From positions 1-64,000 of the forward strand of contig JAJDXS010000058.1 in NCBI GenBank assembly GCA_022823145.1: a stretch of DNA of 64,000 bases. Reading direction: 5' to 3'. Shown here one piece after another: positions 20,701-29,475 of the stretch. The position numbers and the translations under genes are program-made. The stretch comes from Gemmatimonadota bacterium (GTDB lineage: Bacteria; Gemmatimonadota; Gemmatimonadetes; Longimicrobiales; Gaopeijiaceae). How positions within the stretch are numbered: position 1 is the first letter of the stretch; each line of letters starts with the position of its first letter. The notes under the pieces are model-generated. The model saw only the letters and a program-made list of their open reading frames with translations. It did not search any database and was not told the DNA's origin.

Positions 20701-22065
20701 GCCATCGCCGGAGTAGTCGTCGTGGCCGACCGAGGCGTAGACCATGTTGCCGCTCGTGCCCTCACGCGCGAAGCGGATCGCGGTCATGCCCATCTCGTCG
20801 GTCTCGCCCGCACCGACCATGTCGTCACCGTCCATGTCCGAGTACAGCGTGACGCTGGCGCCCGGAATCGCGTCGCCCCTGTCGTCGCCGGCCTTCAGCG
20901 TGGCGGTAAAGTTGACCGTCGTGTGTGTGATGTCGATCGGCAGATTCTGCGTGACCGCCTCGCCGACTCCAACGGAGAGCGCGTAGCCGGTTGCGGAACC
21001 GCCAAAGGCGAAGTCGCCCATCGGCTCGGTGACCGGAACCACCAGCTGGTAACCGCCCGCGCGCAGACCCGTGAACGAGTACGCGCCCGTCGAGTCCGTC
21101 GCGCTCGGGACCTGGTCGTTGACGCCGGGGCCCACCAGCACCACCGGAACGCCGGCGTGCGGGAGCGCATTCTCGCCCTCGTCCATCATGTCGTTCTTCA
21201 TCAGTTCGTCGATGAAGAGCATGCCGGAGACGCTCGCCGTCCTGGCGTGCATGCCCTCGAAGTTCACGATCTGCGTCTCGTCGTCGCCGACCGTCACGTC
21301 CATGCTCATCGACTCGAAGACGTACGCGTCGCTCTCGACCGCGATGCCGACCGTGTACATGCCGGCGGCGAGGCCGGCGAAGGCGTACAGGCCGCCCGCG
21401 TCGGTCATGGCCGTCATGTCGTCCGCGTCGGCCATCGACAGCGTCACCGTGATGCCCTCGAGACCCATGCCCTCGACGCTCACCCGGCCGCTGATGCCGG
21501 AGGTGCGGAGCAGGACGCCCTCGAAGGGAACGTTCGCGGTCTCGCCCAGCGCGACCGTCACGCTCTGCGAGGTGACCTCGAACTCGTAGTCGTCGGTGTC
21601 GTAGCCCGAGATGCCGACCTGGTAGTCGCCGGCGCGGAGCCGCGCGAACGAGTACTGGCCACTCGCGTCGGTGGTGGCGGTCTCGTCGACCGCGTCCGGC
21701 CCGCCACTCAGGCTGACCGTGACGCCCTCGAGGCCCTCACCCTCCACGCTCACGCGGCCCTGAATGCCGGCGGTGCGGAGATAGGTCCCGTCGAAGCTGA
21801 CGATCTTGCTCTCGCCCACGCCGAGCGTCACTGCCGAAGCGGTGCTCGAGAAGCCGATCTCCTCACTGTCGAAGCCGGAGATCTCGACCGAGTAGCTGCC
21901 CATCCGGAGACCGGTAAAGGCGTACTGGCCGTTGTCGTCCGTGGTCGCCGTGGCGCTGGACAGGCCCGAAAGGGCAACCGTCACGCCGCCGAGACCCATG
22001 TTCTCGACCGTTACCGTCCCCGCCGTGGAAAAGATGATGGTTTCCTGATGAAGCCACCTTGCCAA
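17728..22065 (-). CDS. Large CnaB/carboxypeptidase-regulatory-like repeat protein, apparently 5'-truncated
   Basis: A 1445-residue protein built from Ig-like CnaB / carboxypeptidase-regulatory-like repeats. Four N-terminal repeats of about 90 residues share TxxGQYxFxxLRxGxYxVxI and begin GLEGVTVxLSG. More diverged repeats and Asp/Met-rich stretches follow, with further GRVT and GTVQGPDGRALGG units at 1020-1140 and a fibronectin-like C-terminus. Such proteins act at the cell surface, yet this frame has no signal peptide: it starts at a TTG (22065) and enters the middle of a repeat after about 16 non-repeat residues. The 5' end is therefore probably missing or replaced. A tyrosine recombinase gene starts 75 bp away on the other strand. 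Confidence 0.8.
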   Translation of the reverse strand: MARWLHQETIIFSTAGTVTVENMGLGGVTVALSGLSSATATTDDNGQYAFTGLRMGSYSVEISGFDSEEIGFSSTASAVTLGVGESKIVSFDGTYLRTAGIQGRVSVEGEGLEGVTVSLSGGPDAVDETATTDASGQYSFARLRAGDYQVGISGYDTDDYEFEVTSQSVTVALGETANVPFEGVLLRTSGISGRVSVEGMGLEGITVTLSMADADDMTAMTDAGGLYAFAGLAAGMYTVGIAVESDAYVFESMSMDVTVGDDETQIVNFEGMHARTASVSGMLFIDELMKNDMMDEGENALPHAGVPVVLVGPGVNDQVPSATDSTGAYSFTGLRAGGYQLVVPVTEPMGDFAFGGSATGYALSVGVGEAVTQNLPIDITHTTVNFTATLKAGDDRGDAIPGASVTLYSDMDGDDMVGAGETDEMGMTAIRFAREGTSGNMVYASVGHDDYSGDGMTAVMWDPQLTMTQGTNDNDIVNLNVDVTVSGATVTTEYGGGDALAGWAIDVMIGDAAVEGDDVPDMLDGDGMAAFMATVDSAGALPVTYTFSVAGDQDDGMDGGESYEGTDIEYTHTGLALAGTMDAGTIEVSYTTQTLNVYVHHERDQAMGYTGNVVGGDVRMSGVLDLSIRYIDDAGRSRSFTGAQWNAGANTQFEEDNTLSNGAIIRGHGKAGLVVFSHLPAGNNVIVSASKADPTDNTIMVLDPDELATFRNMDDNGVMGGAFGDMGGFSHTVSLCPLMATDPTGQDYGECGSFAYVNTHNVLGQVWKNRVRTNPATDGFRFDGLYQVPGTMFGVDPVAGKSLAGESKSFTAASTNSRSTSWDDRKEFRFGRLAAGAYALNVPDGWRATMGDPNHVGEERDALGSEINLNMDYRIDVTPATGVLFGKVTDSNGFAMDSATVTANNVSTTTDSKGRYILEGIEPVIGIDGRPTNPMYRNERIIAVTVSMDKFDAEADTMMFAGTVNNATADTETHDVMLAGSANRIFITGRVTNILSGDGIGRVEVMVDGAAPLNRERRSWHPDFGKLLTAADGTYSAQIDTKARGQTAAVSVAKDGYHFPVDESPVLADGNSPAVVNFQGYENGNITGTVQGPDGRALGGVTITATSTATGVTDAADEATTNSVGQFTLNVPPVSTYRIDASLTGHIFDYPNNNQSVFAGPGQTVSYGRIMAKTAGALNVNAVRERADDDASTEDVDESEQRWGTTILVTFTADSTNVPDGYGDAVFTFQTNTGTAGAWTDATGTPVNDSDGNPIANRFTIPTPGATEGGDGEFMVRVVATASDDGTNTPALDALVINSEPATVTAVDPSATGVAAIRIAATGDTDAAATGNIIRTTWDAVTNANSNFRVVALVESASFGSTWVVLQPTVTANDRAIESADITGGLTTNVARADGAAAAITVTEAELAAAIMIAVESVQGTADATDDGPKWKRSSAVSLAARSSS

Positions 22066-22140
22066 GTGCCTTCGTAGTCTCCGATGATAGCGCCGGCTTT
22101 CTGCGGCTCAGACTGCCAGTTTGAACTTGAGGACACCCGA

Positions 22141-23151
22141 ATGCCACATCGCACCATCCACCGCCAGCAGGGCCCCGGCGCACTTCGTTCACGCTATCTC
22201 GATGCGATCCTCAGCGCCGTGGAGGACAGCCGCCGCCCCGCCACGCGCCGCGTCTACAACAGCGCGTGGAAACGCTTCCGAAGCTGGGCAAAAGCCGAAG
22301 GGCTGCAATCACTTCCCGCCGATCCCATGACCGTTGCCGCCTACCTCATCAATCGCGCCGAGCAGGGACTGTCGGCCTCCACCCTCTCCCTTGACCGCAA
22401 GGCGATCAGCCATTTCCATCGGGCCGAGGGCCTGCCTACCCCGACCACGTCCGAAGGCGTCAAGCTCACCCTCGCCGGACTCCGCAACCAGGCCGCCGAG
22501 CAGGGGCGCGGCGAGCCGAGCCAGGCCAGGGGACTTACCGCCGAGGACCTGAAGTCGATTGTCAGGACAGCACGACTTCGCCGCTCCGGCAAGAGCGGTC
22601 GCACCGAGTCCAGGGAATCCGCCCGGCGGCGGGGGGATGTCGACATCGCCATCGCGGCGGTCATGCGGGATGCCCTGCTGCGTCGCAGCGAAGCCGCCGA
22701 ACTTCGCTGGCTCGATGTCGAGTTCTCACACGACGGATCGTCGCTCGTCACCATCCGCCGCTCGAAGACCAGCAACTTCTCGGCGGTGCAGTACGTGGGC
22801 GTCCAGGCCACCGCCGCGCTGCAGCGCATCCGCCCGCTCAACGCGCGGCCCGAATCGCGGGTGTTCGGCCTGCGGTCCGGCCGCTCGATCTCGAATCGCA
22901 TCGCCGCCATGGCCCGCGCCGCCGGACTCGGCGAGGGCTACAGGGGGCACTCGCCGCGGGTGGGGATGGCCCAGGACCTGACCGCCGCCGGCGTCGGTCT
23001 CGCTGCTCTCATGGTGGCGGGCCGCTGGCGTTCCGAGCGCATGCCGGCGCACTACGCGCGAGGCGAGTCGGCGCGCCGCGGGGCGGTGGCGAAGCTGTAT
23101 CGAGAGGGGAGTTGGCGCGAGCAAGCCCGCGGAGGCCGACAGGCGGGTTGA
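22141..23151 (+). CDS. Tyrosine recombinase/integrase
   Basis: A 336-residue site-specific recombinase. The N-terminal core-binding (SAM-like) domain spans 17-125 and the catalytic domain 130-325. All catalytic residues are visible: Arg181 or Arg182 (DALLRRSEAAELRW), Lys209 (RRSKTS), His270 and Arg273 (GHSPRVGM), Trp296 (AGRWRSERMPAHY) and nucleophile Tyr305. The protein should therefore be active. I placed the start at 22141; an ATG at 22084 is in frame but the extra residues are not family-like. No phage or transposon genes surround it. It stands head to head with the large repeat protein gene, which looks truncated at that end. Confidence 0.93.
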   Translation: MPHRTIHRQQGPGALRSRYLDAILSAVEDSRRPATRRVYNSAWKRFRSWAKAEGLQSLPADPMTVAAYLINRAEQGLSASTLSLDRKAISHFHRAEGLPTPTTSEGVKLTLAGLRNQAAEQGRGEPSQARGLTAEDLKSIVRTARLRRSGKSGRTESRESARRRGDVDIAIAAVMRDALLRRSEAAELRWLDVEFSHDGSSLVTIRRSKTSNFSAVQYVGVQATAALQRIRPLNARPESRVFGLRSGRSISNRIAAMARAAGLGEGYRGHSPRVGMAQDLTAAGVGLAALMVAGRWRSERMPAHYARGESARRGAVAKLYREGSWREQARGGRQAG

Positions 23152-23415
23152 TCCGAGAATGGCAGGGCTGGCGCTCGTGGCAGGGGCGCGGCTCTTCCGT
23201 AAAGTGCTGGAATCCTTCACGCACCACTTCCGTCGGGCGGCATGCCTGTGCGGTTACGGTCGGACCCATGGAGTTCCGCTCGGGCGGCACCTCCAGTGAG
23301 TCGCTGGTGCGGCACTCGCAGTGGATGGGGGATTCCGCCACCGTGGGTGCGGCCATCGCAGCCGCCGCCGATCCGCTGCCCAGCAATCGCCTGCGCGACC
23401 AGACAGGTGTCGAGC
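23152..23415. other. Intergenic region after the recombinase
   Basis: No gene is supportable here. The open frames on both strands are Arg/Pro-rich and lie partly opposite the recombinase. I looked for a repeat matching the 22066-22140 region, which could be a recombination site pair, and found none by eye. Confidence 0.4.
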
Positions 23416-25014
23416 TCATCCGCCCCCCAGATCCGCGTCCCGAATCGCCCTGAACTCGTTCCCCTCCCGCCAGTTCGGCCACTCCACGCCGGCCGCGATC
23501 CGATAGCCCACCCGGAACAGCAGCTCCAGATCGTCCAGCGCCCCCGTCAGATCCCACGTCGGATCGAATTCGTCCGACGGCTTGTGATACCGATTAGCGA
23601 TGTAGTCCGCCCGCCGCGCCAGCGTCCACTCTGCGCCGTGCTCCATGTGGCCGATCCCCGAGTCTGTGTACAGCGAGGGAACCCCCACCTTCGCGAAGCT
23701 GAAGTGGTCCGACCGTGACGTCGCTCATGGGCCCGTCGACGTTCATCCCGTCGATGTTGATCGTCGCCACCGTGCTCGCGGTCGGGTAGACCGGGTTGGC
23801 GGCGTAGTAGGTGGACCCGATCAGCCCCTGCTCCTCGGCGGTCACGGCCAGGAAGAGCACGGACCGGGCCGGACGCTCGGGCAGCGCCGCAAACGCCCGC
23901 GCCAGCTCGATCAGCCCGGCGGTGCCGGTCGCGTTGTCGAAGGCGCCGTTAAAGATCGGATCGTCCATGGCGGGGTCGGCGCTCTTCCCGAAATGGTCCC
24001 AGTGGGCGGTGTAGATCACGTACTCGTCCGGCCGCTCGCTCCCCGGCAGCAGCGCGAGCACGTTCTTCGACTCGGATCGCTGGATGTCGTTGCTGACTGT
24101 CACCGACGCCGAGGCCTCCAGCGGCACCGCGCGGAAACCGGGTTGGGCCGCCGCTTCCGCCAGCGCGTCGAAGTCGTGCCCGCTCGCCTCGAAGATCTCC
24201 CGCGCCACGCCCTGCCGCATCCAGCCCTCGACCGCAACCCGCCCCATGTTGCCGTCCGCCGCGGCCTGACCGAACTGCGGCCCCGTCCAACTCCCCGTGA
24301 CGACCTCCCACGGATACCCCGCCGCCGCTTCCTCGTGCACGACGATCGCGCCCGCCGCCCCCTGCCGCGCCGCCTCCTCGAACTTGTATGTCCAGCGGCC
24401 GTAGTAGGTCATCGAATTGCCGCGGAAGACCGCATCGTCCTGCGTCGCGAAGCCGGGATCGTTGACCAGTATGACCATGGTTTTGCCCGCCGCGTCGACA
24501 CCCTCGTAGTCGTTCCACCCGTACTCCGGCGCGACGATCCCGTAGCCGACGAAGACGAGCTCCGAGTCGCTGATCGACTCGCTCTCGACGACGCGCTTCG
24601 TCCACGCGACGTAGTCGGTGGTCCAGTCGTACGCCAGCTCGGTGCCCTCGGCCCGAACCGTGAGCGTGGGCTCGTCCTGCTCGGTCAACGCCACGAGCGG
24701 GACGTCCTGGAGAAGGAGTCGCCGTTGCCGGGCCCCACCCCCGCCGCCTCGAACTGCTCGACGAGGTATGCGACCGTGAGTTCCTCGCCGGGGCTGGAGG
24801 GCGCCCGTCCCTCGAATTCGTCGCTGGAGAGGGCCTCGATCGCGGCCGCGTAGCGGTCGATGGACATCGCCGGGTCGAGCGCGGCGGATGGGGATGAGGG
24901 GTTGAGGGCGGACGGGTCCTCGCAGGAGGGAAGCCTGGCGCCGAGCAGCAGGGTGGTCAGCGCGGTGAGCCTGCGGGAGGGGAGGGGGGCGGGGTGGGGG
25001 CGGCGTGTGTTCAT
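23416..25014 (-). pseudogene. M28 family zinc peptidase, frameshifted with internal deletion
   Basis: Three reading-frame pieces together make an M28 aminopeptidase. Piece 1 (25014 to about 24715) holds the N-terminus and ends when the frame is lost at GNGDSF; one base is missing before [12 protein letters not shown]. Piece 2 (to about 23720) holds the PA-type insert and the peptidase core with ligands in YTAHWDHFG, FNGAFDNATG and TAEEQGLIGS. Piece 3 resumes at RSDHFSFAKVGVPSLYTDSG, with the last zinc-ligand His, and runs to the stop at 23416. Between MSDVT and RSDHFS roughly 40 family residues are gone and the frame changes. A 42-bp regulatory element survives upstream. Assembly error could explain the first shift but not the deletion. 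Confidence 0.82.
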
Positions 25015-25038
25015 GGGGAAGGGGTCTCGCGAGGAAGA

Positions 25039-25080
25039 AATGTCAACTATCCTTTACATCTTGACAACCGTGGTTTACAG
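25039..25080. promoter_or_regulatory. 42-bp element: two tandem 21-bp dyads, copy 2
   Basis: Units 25039-25059 and 25060-25080. Each has TG at positions 3-4 and ends TTTACAT or TTTACAG. The first ten bases, AATGTCAACT, are identical to the start of the copy at 56449. It lies 24 bp upstream of the M28 pseudogene start. Confidence 0.6.
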
Positions 25081-25106
25081 TTTGCCGCAGGTTCGGCGCC
25101 AATCGG

Positions 25107-26837
25107 TCACCCCCGTGCGTTGGCACTCTTGGCGATCTGACCGATAACGTCCAGCGTCTCGATCACCTCCGCGTCAATCTCGTCCTTCGGGACGTGGCTG
25201 GCCAGCACGTAGTAGCTCTTCTTTGGCATCACGTTGGGCAGGCCCAGGCGCTTGAAGTAGTCCGCGAAGAGCGGGTTGAGGAAATCGCCGCTGGCCTTGA
25301 TGTGCGGATCCCAGGGAGAACCCTTCCCAAGCCTCTTGAGAGCCTCCTCGATGACTTCGATGGATTGGCGCATGGCTTTGATCCGCCGGGCTTGCTCCGT
25401 TCCTGCGAAGAGCGGCCCCGGGGTGGCTTCCTGAGCCGTAGCGGCCGCATATCGCTCCAGCGTGCGTCTGGTAGCCACGTAGTTCTCGATCTCATTCCGC
25501 CCCCACATGCGCTGTTCCAGCGGAGGTGAGTTCGCCAACTGCTGCCCCAGGTTGTCGAAGACGGCAATCCCGCGGAGCCCGGGAAGCGCCTCCCGCAAGG
25601 CGTGGAAGTGGTTCGCCGCCGCTGACGGCTGGTTGCGAACATAGTGAACAAACGGGCGCTCCAGAGCGCCAAGGGCGGGCCCGTGATCAAGGCGCGCGGC
25701 CAAAGCTCGCAAGATCGACAGGTCGGTCGATCCCTCCAGATAGAGGACCCAGCCGGTCTGCTCGGCCTGGTAGTAGTGCTCGAACCCGAATTCCCTGAGG
25801 GCTTTCTGGACCTGACTGCCACGGTTGTCCAACCGGTGGGGATCACCCACGAAGGCAATCACCAGATCGCGGCCCGCGGCCTCGTTGAGAAGTACTTCGG
25901 AGTGACTGGCGGCGATGATCTGGCTGCCCGTCCCCTCGGCCGTGTCGGTCAGCATCTGGTAGGTCTGCCGCTGGCGAAGGATCTCGAGATGGGCGTCCGG
26001 CTCGTCCAGCAGCAGCACCGCCCCAGGGTTTGCGTACATGTAGGCCAGCAGGAGCAGCGTCTGCTGGAGGCCCCGTCCGGCCGAGGAAAGGTCGAGTTCG
26101 ATGTCGCGCTCCACATAGCTCATCGCGATCTCGCCACGCTCCGGGATGTAGCGCGGCGGTCGCAGTTCGGCCCCGAACAGACTGTGGATGCGCCCGACCA
26201 GGTCGGCCCAACGGGTCCCCTCCTCGTGGACGCGGTGGCAAAGATTGCGCAGCACCTCGGCCGTGCGGCCCTCCCCGACCCGGACGTTGACGGCGCCATG
26301 GTCGAGTCGTGTTTCCGTGGCGGCAAGGCCCGACATCGGGGGGAGAAACGCGATCGGAACCTTCCCGGCGGCGTCCGGCACGGCCATCCGTCGAGGGTTC
26401 CGGTCCTCCGAGAGTCTCAGCGGTCGGCAGTAGAAGGACTCTTCGTTGGCGTAGTCGAACTCGAGCCCACAGACCCATTCTCTGTCCTCACCGACTCCGC
26501 TGACCGTGATGTCGATCCGGATGTTGCTGGTCGTCTGCTTGCCGTCGACGCTGTGCACGTTGCGAACCTTGAGTCCGCGCCACAGCAGATTGGCGTGCGG
26601 AACCGGAATTGCCACCAGGTCCCGGCGGTTGACCGCCACGCCGGGCCGCTTCTCGGGCGCCTTCTGCCCCGACCGCTTCTCATTCCAGCGTCGCAGGCCG
26701 ATGTCCCACAACGCGAGTGCCTGCATCGCCGAGGTCTTGCCCGAGTTGTTGGGCCCAATGAAGACCACGGGGCTCCCCAGCTCGACGTCGACCGAGCCGA
26801 AGCGCTTGAAGTTGCGGATCGTGAGGTTGGTCAGCAT
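25107..26837 (-). CDS. OLD-family-like AAA ATPase with TOPRIM-type domain
   Basis: A 576-residue ATPase of the overcoming-lysogenization-defect (OLD) type. Walker A is GPNNSGKT at residues 28-35, right after the ABC-like start MLTNLTIRNFKRFGSVDVEL; the ABC signature region is ELDLSSAGRGLQQTLLLL and Walker B LLLDEPDAHLE. A C-terminal TOPRIM-like part begins VLYLEGSTDLSIL with the conserved Glu. OLD proteins are nucleases often found in anti-phage systems (Gabija GajA is one class), but no UvrD-like GajB partner is adjacent, so this looks like a solitary class. I set the start at 26837 rather than 26885 because family similarity begins there. It lies 208 bp from a DUF4143 ATPase on the same strand. 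Confidence 0.85.
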   Translation of the reverse strand: MLTNLTIRNFKRFGSVDVELGSPVVFIGPNNSGKTSAMQALALWDIGLRRWNEKRSGQKAPEKRPGVAVNRRDLVAIPVPHANLLWRGLKVRNVHSVDGKQTTSNIRIDITVSGVGEDREWVCGLEFDYANEESFYCRPLRLSEDRNPRRMAVPDAAGKVPIAFLPPMSGLAATETRLDHGAVNVRVGEGRTAEVLRNLCHRVHEEGTRWADLVGRIHSLFGAELRPPRYIPERGEIAMSYVERDIELDLSSAGRGLQQTLLLLAYMYANPGAVLLLDEPDAHLEILRQRQTYQMLTDTAEGTGSQIIAASHSEVLLNEAAGRDLVIAFVGDPHRLDNRGSQVQKALREFGFEHYYQAEQTGWVLYLEGSTDLSILRALAARLDHGPALGALERPFVHYVRNQPSAAANHFHALREALPGLRGIAVFDNLGQQLANSPPLEQRMWGRNEIENYVATRRTLERYAAATAQEATPGPLFAGTEQARRIKAMRQSIEVIEEALKRLGKGSPWDPHIKASGDFLNPLFADYFKRLGLPNVMPKKSYYVLASHVPKDEIDAEVIETLDVIGQIAKSANARG

Positions 26838-27045
26838 GGGGCCGGGTGAAGACGAGAGCGAGAGGCGGCGTGCCGGTTGCCGCAAACGATGGCGAGTTCG
26901 CAGAGGGGGAGCAACCCGCTGCTCCTGCCGCTTGCGAGCATCCGGGAGTACGGAGACGCCGGAGGGATCGGCAGACTGCGCCGCCGAGCGCGGACGCCCC
27001 GCCGGTCAGTGCCTGATCTCGCTCCGCCCGACGCCGCCCAAACCC

Positions 27046-28209
27046 TCAGCCCAACTCGTCACAAATCCCCTTCAGCGAAACAGCCTCGATGCCGCGACCG
27101 AGTGGAAACCTGTCCCGGCCGGGATGGACGACGAGCTTCCTCACGGGCTGAAGGTCCTCGCACGCGCTGTGGAAGCCGCGCGTAACACTCGGCGCGGTGC
27201 TCCGCTTGATTTCGACCGCCCACGTCTCGCCGCCCCCGAACTCGATCACAAGATCGATCTCCGCCCCACCCGCGCTGCGATAGTATCCGGCCGAGGCGTG
27301 CGCCGGCAGACGCCCCGCGATGTTCTCGATCACCAGGCCTTCCCAGCTGCCCCCGGCCACCGGATGACCCAGGAGCGCGTCCAGCGAGCCGATGCCGAGC
27401 AAAGCGTGACAGATGCCACTGTCCCGCAGGTAGGTCTTGGGGGCTTTCACGAGTCGTCGACCCAGGTTTCCCTGCCATGAGACGAGCCGCCTGACGAGCA
27501 ACAGGTCGACCATCAGATCGAGGTAGCGGCCTACCGTCACGCCGCTGAGCCCCAGCGACTTGCCCAGGCCCGCGGCATTGAACGCCTGCCCTTGATTGTG
27601 GGCGAGCATGGTCCAGAAACGCCGCAGCGTCTCGCTCGGTATCCGCGGTCCCAGGGCAGGGATGTCGCGCTCGAGATAGGTCTGGATGAAGTCGAGCCGC
27701 CACTCGAAGCTGGCCTCGTCTTCACCGGCCTGCAGGCTCTCCGGGAATCCGCCGCGGTGCCAGAGATCATCGAGACGAGCCTCGCCCACCTCCCGCACAT
27801 TCAGCGGCTGCATTTCGCAGAGCGCCACGCGCCCCGCAAGCGTCTCTCCCGACTGCCGGAGAAGATCGATCGAAGCCGAGCCGAGGAAGAGAAAGTGACC
27901 CGTGCGGAGGCCGCCTCGCCGCCGCCGGTCGATCACCCCGCGGAGTGGCTCGAAGAGGCCGGGGACGCGCTGAATCTCGTCGAAGACGATCAGCCGGTCC
28001 GCGTTGCGTCGGCAGTAGGCGTCCACATCCGTGAGCCTGGCGCGATCGGATGGGCGCTCCAGGTCGAGATAGGTGGCCTTCCGCTCGCCGGCGATCTCGA
28101 TGGCCAGCGTCGTCTTCCCAACCTGCCGGGGTCCGGTCAGCACGACAGCCGGAGCCCGTGCCAGCAGGTGTTCGACCCGCAACTTGCTCTCGCGTGGGAT
28201 CATCTGCAT
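27046..28209 (-). CDS. AAA+ ATPase with DUF4143 (COG1373)
   Basis: A 387-residue protein with an N-terminal AAA_14 ATPase: Walker A GPRQVGKTT at residues 26-34, Walker B LIVFDEIQRVP near 73 and sensor FLFLGSASIDLLRQSGE. The C-terminal DUF4143 domain contains a winged-helix-like GLSGVTVGRYLDLM segment and ends with a restriction-fold-like EIDLVIEFGGGETWAVEIKRS (D..ExK arrangement). The family is widespread, often in several copies per genome, and its role is unknown; the last motif suggests DNA binding or cleavage. A second member lies at 34650-35900. The start ATG overlaps a TATAAT-like sequence (28207-28215), so the start a few codons downstream (Met3) is possible. Confidence 0.88.
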   Translation of the reverse strand: MQMIPRESKLRVEHLLARAPAVVLTGPRQVGKTTLAIEIAGERKATYLDLERPSDRARLTDVDAYCRRNADRLIVFDEIQRVPGLFEPLRGVIDRRRRGGLRTGHFLFLGSASIDLLRQSGETLAGRVALCEMQPLNVREVGEARLDDLWHRGGFPESLQAGEDEASFEWRLDFIQTYLERDIPALGPRIPSETLRRFWTMLAHNQGQAFNAAGLGKSLGLSGVTVGRYLDLMVDLLLVRRLVSWQGNLGRRLVKAPKTYLRDSGICHALLGIGSLDALLGHPVAGGSWEGLVIENIAGRLPAHASAGYYRSAGGAEIDLVIEFGGGETWAVEIKRSTAPSVTRGFHSACEDLQPVRKLVVHPGRDRFPLGRGIEAVSLKGICDELG

Positions 28210-28251
28210 TATAACAATGCAAATGTAACGTGGCGTGTAAGATTTGTCAGG

Positions 28252-29475
28252 TTATGAGGACTGACTTTGTTCCGGCACCGCCAGTTCATACACGACGACC
28301 GTCTCCACACCCAGCTCGTCGGTGTGGACGCCCAGCCAGTAATCGGCCCCGAACTCGTAGATGGTGAGCCCGTCGTGGGGGTTGTCGAGATGACAGAGGA
28401 ACCGGCCGTCCGTATCGAAACCCATCCAGCGCTGCGGCTCCGACCGTGGCCGTTGGTAGGGCAGAATCCACACCCGCCCATCCCGACCGATCTCCACAGC
28501 GGAAAACGCCGGGAAGACATCGGCGGCGGGAACCTCGTTTCTTTCGACGGCAATGGCGGTTTCGTCCTGAAAGGGCGAGCCCGCCGCGCGCTCGAGATAG
28601 TCATCGCGCCACGCCCGCACATCGGCCCGAGCGACATCCCGGTCGGAAACGGACCACCTCATTATGCGACGCAACCGTAGCTCGTCATCCAGCAGGCGTA
28701 CCTCCGCATCGGTCGTCCGGCCCAGCGCAATCGTGCGACCCTGGGCTTCGATCACGCCGTAGGGGGTGAAGATCAGGTACATGCCGATTGGCCCATACAC
28801 GGTGTGGAGAAGGCGATCGAGTGTCGCGAGCCGCCGGCCATCGCGCCCGTGAACTTCGACCTCCACGGTATCCGGCACCTGGTAGTCCCGCGTCTCGGCC
28901 CTCTTGTCGATCGTGGTGATCGAGACCCCGGTGTCCAGCACGCCGCCACGCCTGGACGGGTCGATGTAGGGCGGCTGCATCTCCACGGCCCGCACCCATT
29001 CGCCGTCGGCGGTGAAAACGTTGTAGCGCCACGGGCGGTAATCGCCGGCCCACAACGTGTCGCCCGGGAGCACCCAGAGCTTCCAGGCGCTGCGGAACTC
29101 ACCGGGGCCCTCTCCGCGCCTTCCCGTTGAACGCACATGCCGACCGTTCGCGTCGAAGATCCGGATCTCGGCACTCAGGCGATCGAGCACGGCCACCGAG
29201 CCGTCCGAGAGACGTCCGACGCCCCTGACCGTGCTGAACCAGGTAGCTTCGTCACCTTCGTCGTTGCCGACGCGGAAGATGGGCTCGTCCCCAAGGGTGC
29301 ACGTGGCATCCGAACGCGAGGGATCGGTGGTCAGGATCTCGATCCCCGCACTGTCGCGCCTGATCGTGACCTCCTGGGACTCGGCGGGATCGTGCGCGCC
29401 GGCCAGGGCCGCGGCCAGACAGGCCACGACGGCTGCGGTGGGAGCACGAAGACGATTTGAGGCCGGCGCGGTCAA
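28252..29475 (-). CDS. Exported 6-bladed beta-propeller protein (copy 1)
   Basis: A 407-residue protein with a signal peptide (hydrophobic 12-27) and a 6-bladed beta-propeller of the NHL-like type. Blades recur as VGRLSDGSVAVLDRLSAEIR, DTLWAGDYRPWRYNVFTADG and so on, with the family's GRRGEGPGEFRSAW loop near 120. It is one of six such proteins in this window, each about 400 residues and exported. No enzymatic motif is visible; the function of the family is not known. Its start overlaps by 4 bp the stop of the membrane-anchored protein gene at 29472-30173, so the two are probably translated together. Confidence 0.88.
   Translation of the reverse strand: MTAPASNRLRAPTAAVVACLAAALAGAHDPAESQEVTIRRDSAGIEILTTDPSRSDATCTLGDEPIFRVGNDEGDEATWFSTVRGVGRLSDGSVAVLDRLSAEIRIFDANGRHVRSTGRRGEGPGEFRSAWKLWVLPGDTLWAGDYRPWRYNVFTADGEWVRAVEMQPPYIDPSRRGGVLDTGVSITTIDKRAETRDYQVPDTVEVEVHGRDGRRLATLDRLLHTVYGPIGMYLIFTPYGVIEAQGRTIALGRTTDAEVRLLDDELRLRRIMRWSVSDRDVARADVRAWRDDYLERAAGSPFQDETAIAVERNEVPAADVFPAFSAVEIGRDGRVWILPYQRPRSEPQRWMGFDTDGRFLCHLDNPHDGLTIYEFGADYWLGVHTDELGVETVVVYELAVPEQSQSS

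Noticed and set aside
19786-22077. 763-codon open frame on the plus strand, antisense to the large repeat protein
   Set aside because: His/Arg/Val-rich translation without domains. The minus-strand frame shows clear CnaB repeats, so this is a GC-driven shadow.
28200-28250. TTACAC/TTACAT motifs before the DUF4143 ATPase as a sixth 42-bp element
   Set aside because: The two motifs are 12 bp apart, not 21, and the left-hand TGT half is not in place; similarity is limited to the short TTACA core.
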